From Takifugu bimaculatus (taxonomy: Eukaryota > Chordata > Actinopteri > Tetraodontiformes > Tetraodontidae), in contig CP034986.1 in NCBI GenBank assembly GCA_004026145.2, forward strand, positions 4,588,421 through 4,652,420: a stretch of 64,000 nt of DNA. The letters are read 5' to 3'. A program made the position numbers and the translations under genes. Shown here in pieces: positions 60,421-64,000 of the stretch (position 1 is the first letter of the stretch; each line of letters begins with the position of its first letter). Under the pieces are notes generated by a model. It was given only the letters and a program-made list of their open reading frames with translations, had not been told where the DNA came from and searched no databases.

Positions 60421-62023
60421 ACTTTTGGTCTATTTTTTTTTCATCTTTTACTGAACTGTAAAAGAAGTGAAGTGACTGAACCTTTCTGAACCCTTCCCCC
60501 GTTACTGCTGAGGATTCAGAACACTCAAAATGATCTATGTTAACCTTCTTTCGGAGTATATTTCAGGACAGATTTGGGTTTCATTTTATTCTTGATTGCT
60601 CAGGTCAGGGGAACCTTCAATGGTGGGATAGTTAGCGCTAATATCAATAGAATATCCTTATTTGATGAGTGTTAGCTCATGTTATTGTCGTAAAGAGCTC
60701 AGGAAATATTTGTGTCTCTTAGTAACTGAGTACTAAACTCCATGAACTCATTTGTCTCTCGATGCAGAAAACAGCTGAATCTCCAAAAAGTCACCCGACT
60801 GTTTTCGGTTCCAGATACTGTTGATCTTCACTTCGCATTTTCTCGAGCCACAGGTGTCACCTCGATGTTTTTTGCCAGAAAACCACAATGATGAGACGCG
60901 GGACAAAAGTAAGGCTTGAGCGAGGGCCCATTTTTTCATATTCGACCGAAAAAGACCCTCCAGTAACGACGGGAGTGGCTGGAACCGCCATGTTTTGATG
61001 GACGGGTTGAAATATCGCAATTGTTCCGTCATCTGGGCTCAATTTCACTCATCAAGAAATGATCCCGAAAAAACAACAAACCCTGCTGTGTGGAATGCCA
61101 AGGAAAATACACTTAGTTGACACCTCCAAAAAGCAGCACCTGTGCCATCATGGTGACGGTCCTCCAGCCTCCAACACAACTCCAAACCAAACTTTGCGGC
61201 TGATTCAGTCCTTCCCATAAACAGGGTCTGTTTTCATCAACCCCGACTGCTGCTAAAGGAAAGAGTGAATCATAAAGGCCACCATTTAAGTTGTGCGTGT
61301 GTGTTTTCATCTGCATGAGGCTGGAAGAACACGTCCCGAACACTGACAGGCATGATGGAAGCGTACTGGCGCCTTACACAGGGCAGCGACTGTTAAACTC
61401 GGACGAATGTTTGCATGGATACGGTAACTAAAAACTTCATGTCGTCTTCTCTTCCATACGACTGAAGTTTAATAGTGCTTTTTAGCATTAACATTGTTGC
61501 CTGTTGCTAGCTTTTTTTTGCTAATCTGTCCATCAGAGTTGATTCCTCCAACAGTTTGAAGCGAGCAAGATGCAGAAAGTGTGGCGACAGTTTTAAGTAA
61601 CTCAAAAAGGCTTTTTTCCTCCTTGAATTACAACCAGTGGCTAAAGGACAGGCGACGGTTTCTAAAAGATACTCGCCGTCCCCTATTTCCATTTTGATGC
61701 GGCTTGAGGCGGACGCCTGTTATGGGTGTGTGTCTGCTGCGCTAAAGCGCGAAAAAAAAAGTGGCATCTTTTAACTTCCTGCCGACAGCACGGTGGAAAA
61801 CCCTCAGCCGGGTCACGTGACACATCTTCCGCTACCCTCGAGCCGTTTCACTCGCCGAAAAGTCGGCGCGTCCTTCCTCTGCGACTTAGACCAAATACTT
61901 CCTGGAAAATAATAAAAAGAAAAAACGGTCGCCAAAAGGGGAAGAGGAAGGAGAAGAAAGCGGCGAGGGAGGTGATGAAAGCGACAGCGGATGAACTGCA
62001 GTGCGAGCGCCGGCGTGGATGGT
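60421..62023. other. Intergenic region upstream of the GIMAP-like gene
   Basis: Only short open frames without domains. The last part (61960-62024) ends in a donor-like ATGGTG|gtgagt and probably contains the untranslated first exon of the GIMAP-like gene. Its own ATG (about 61976) is out of frame with the GTPase exon. Confidence 0.5.
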
Positions 62024-62227
62024 GGTGAGTTCGCTCTGAGACGTGCTAAAAATGGTGCACAGGCATTCTAATCTCTAGACTCTAATACGTTGCGGTTTAT
62101 AGTATTTCTGAGACTGTAACTGCGTCGCTCTCCTGTTTTTCTTGTTTGTTTTTATTCAGATTTTCCAGTCAAGTGCAGTGAGGAAGTGCTTCTCCCTTTC
62201 TTCACAGACGAGCGGCTGTGGCCCGTG

Positions 62228-64000
62228 ATGGACTCACCGTCCCACCGTCCTGCCGACCCTCCAGCACCTCCTGCACTCCCAGAGCTTCGGCTGGTCCTCC
62301 TGGGCAGGAAAGGAGCCGGGAAGAGCGCGGCGGGGAACACCATCCTCGGGGGAGCAGGAGGCTTTGAGAGCGGGAAACCCACGGAGGAGTGCGTGAAAAG
62401 ACGGGCGGATGTGGCGGGCCGAAAGGTCACCGTGGTGGACACCCCCGGGTGGGAGTGGTACTACCCGCTCAACGGCACTGCCAAATGGGTGAGGAGAGAA
62501 ACTTTAAGGAGCGTGTCGCTCTGTCCGCCCGGACCCCACGCGGTGCTGCTGGTGGTACGATCCTGCGCCTCAATAACAGAGGACTACATGCACGAGATAG
62601 AGGAGCACCTGGAGCTGCTCGGGATGGGAGTCTGGGGTCACACCATGTTGCTGTTCACCAGAGGAGACGAGCTGGGCCTGACCTCCATGGAGCAGCGCGT
62701 CTCCACGAGCGGCCTGACGCTCCAGAGGCTCCTTCGGAAGTGCGGCGGCAGGTACCACGTCGTGAACAACCGCAACAGAGGCGACGTGACGCAGGTCAGG
62801 GAGCTGATGGGGAAGCTGGAGGAGCTGGTGGGAGGAGGGCGGTTCTTGGAGATGGATCAGGTGGCGCTGGCGGGTCTGGAAGAAGACGGGAAAAGGAGAG
62901 CGAGGGAACGGAGGAAGAAACAGAGGCAGATGGAGGAGCACATGCAGAGAGCGACCATCAAAGCTGCTCTATTGAGTGAGTTCTCACTCCTGTTTGTAAA
63001 CGAACGATCTCTCTGTAAGGGATTTACCGCAAATATTATGTTATAATTGATGACAAAATCTAAATCTTTTGTGGCGACTGATAGAGTTTGGGTGAAAGTT
63101 TTAAATATCTACCATATGTAAGTAAAGTAAAATCTGATCTGTGTCAAACGTGTCCGCATTCATCCAGACGATGGTCCTCAGGGCTCGGAGCTGGATGCCC
63201 ACCGCTCATTCTCCAAGGTCCCCCGACGTTTGCCCGAGGTGCGGCTGGTTCTCCTAGGTGAACGTGAAACGGGGAAAAGCTCCGCGGGGAATTCCATCCT
63301 GGGTCGCGCCGGCTTTTTCCAGGCTGGGGTGGTGACCGAGGAGTGTGTCCGTCGACAGGCAGAGGCGGCCATGCGGCTGGTGACGGTGGTGGACACCCCT
63401 GGCTGGGAGGCGGGTATAACTGGGGGCACAACAGAGAGAGTGAAGCGGGAGATCGCCACTAGCGTGGGGCTGTGCCCTCCGGGGCCACACGCGCTCCTAC
63501 TGACTCTGAGGGTGGACACGCTGGTGGTGTCAGGACATATCAGGGAGCATCTCGAACTTCTAACCGAGGGCGTGTGGAGACACACGATCCTGCTGTTTAC
63601 GCATGGGGATCAGCTCCGAGAGGGGGTGAACATCCAGCAGCACATCCAGGGCGGGGGCCGGGACCTCCAGTGGCTGCTGGAGAAGTGCAGAGGCCGGTAC
63701 CACGTCATTAGTAGCCTAGAGGGGGGCGGTAACGGGTGCTCGGGCGAGGTGACAGAGCTCCTTCAGAAGGTGGAGAAGATGGCCGCCATGAACAGGTGTG
63801 AGGCTTTTTCTGGCCTGGTTCATGAGATCAGGGACCTCAGCCAGCAGAAGAATGAGAAGTTCAACCAGCGCATGAAGGACGCGGGGGATAAAATGCTGCG
63901 GCAGGAGGCCGAGCTGAAGAAAATGAGGGAGCGGGAGGTGAAAAGCATCAGGTGGTTCTTTGAACGGAAGAAAAAAGTGAAATCGTGTGAAAAGAGTGGG
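62228..64000 (+). CDS. GIMAP-like GTPase with two AIG1 domains in tandem (3' partial)
   Basis: Immune-associated nucleotide-binding protein family; septin-like GTPases on lymphocyte membranes. Two exons: 62228-62975 and 63168-64000 (open to the window end), joined in phase 1. Exon 1 encodes one GTPase domain: G1 LGRKGAGKSAAGNTIL, G3 VVDTPGWEW, conserved box SLCPPGPHAVLLVVR, G4 LFTRGDEL, then a charged helix (KRRARERRKKQRQMEEHMQR). Exon 2 encodes a second: LGERETGKSSAGNSIL, VVDTPGWEAG, GLCPPGPHALLLTLR, LFTHGDQL, and a coiled basic tail. The ATG at 62228 (MDSPSHRPADPPAPP) was chosen because the upstream exon does not join in frame; the frame is also open upstream to the acceptor at 62160. Multi-domain fish GIMAPs resemble human GIMAP8 in layout. 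Whether a third domain follows is outside the window. Confidence 0.88.

Overview
This is a window of vertebrate nuclear DNA. Intron-split genes, many introns under 100 bp, long (GT)n tracts, and fish-type transposons and cytokine genes point to a teleost with a compact, probably percomorph, genome. All exon coordinates below come from reading GT-AG splice sites by hand, checking codon phase across each junction, and comparing with remembered family sequences. No database search was run.

Layout. 1-13.3 kb: 3' nine-tenths of TESK1 (+), with a 6.8 kb microsatellite-rich first intron. 14.0-16.4 kb: class II cytokine receptor (+). 17.8-24.1 kb: PIK3C3/VPS34 (-, 25 coding exons, complete). 25.9-26.4 kb: MSMP (+). 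27.2-29.6 kb: RGP1 (-). 31.2-37.6 kb: GBA2 (+, 17 coding exons). 39.5 kb: tRNA-Lys(CTT) (-). 42.2-44.0 kb: TRMT10B (+). 44.9-48.4 kb: decayed endogenous retrovirus (-) whose middle is occupied by a hAT-type element and a LINE 3' end. 49.0-50.1 and 52.9-53.6 kb: two CXC chemokine genes (-), each with a TATA box. 54.8-59.6 kb: factor XIII A-type transglutaminase (-, 14 coding exons). 59.8-60.4 kb: pentanucleotide satellite and a tRNA-derived SINE. 62.2-64.0 kb: start of a GIMAP/AIG1 gene with two GTPase domains in tandem, running off the window.

The MSMP-RGP1-GBA2 trio has the same neighbours and relative orientations as human 9p13.3, and TESK1 and TRMT10B also map to human 9p13, so the backbone is an old conserved block. 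PIK3C3, the receptor, the chemokines, the F13A-like gene and the GIMAP gene come from other human neighbourhoods. The genes do not form one pathway, but the right-hand part is rich in immune and haemostasis genes.

The most striking anomaly is a scatter of single-base indels inside otherwise well-conserved coding exons of TESK1, the receptor, PIK3C3 (two), GBA2 (three) and probably one chemokine. In each case exon length and splice phase become exact once one base is removed or added. RGP1, MSMP, TRMT10B and the F13A-like gene are clean. Assembly error is the simplest reading. I found no convincing new biological system. The best biological leads are the tyrosine-free cytokine receptor tail, the paired TATA-driven chemokines, the thrombin-site-bearing F13A-like gene and the tandem-domain GIMAP.
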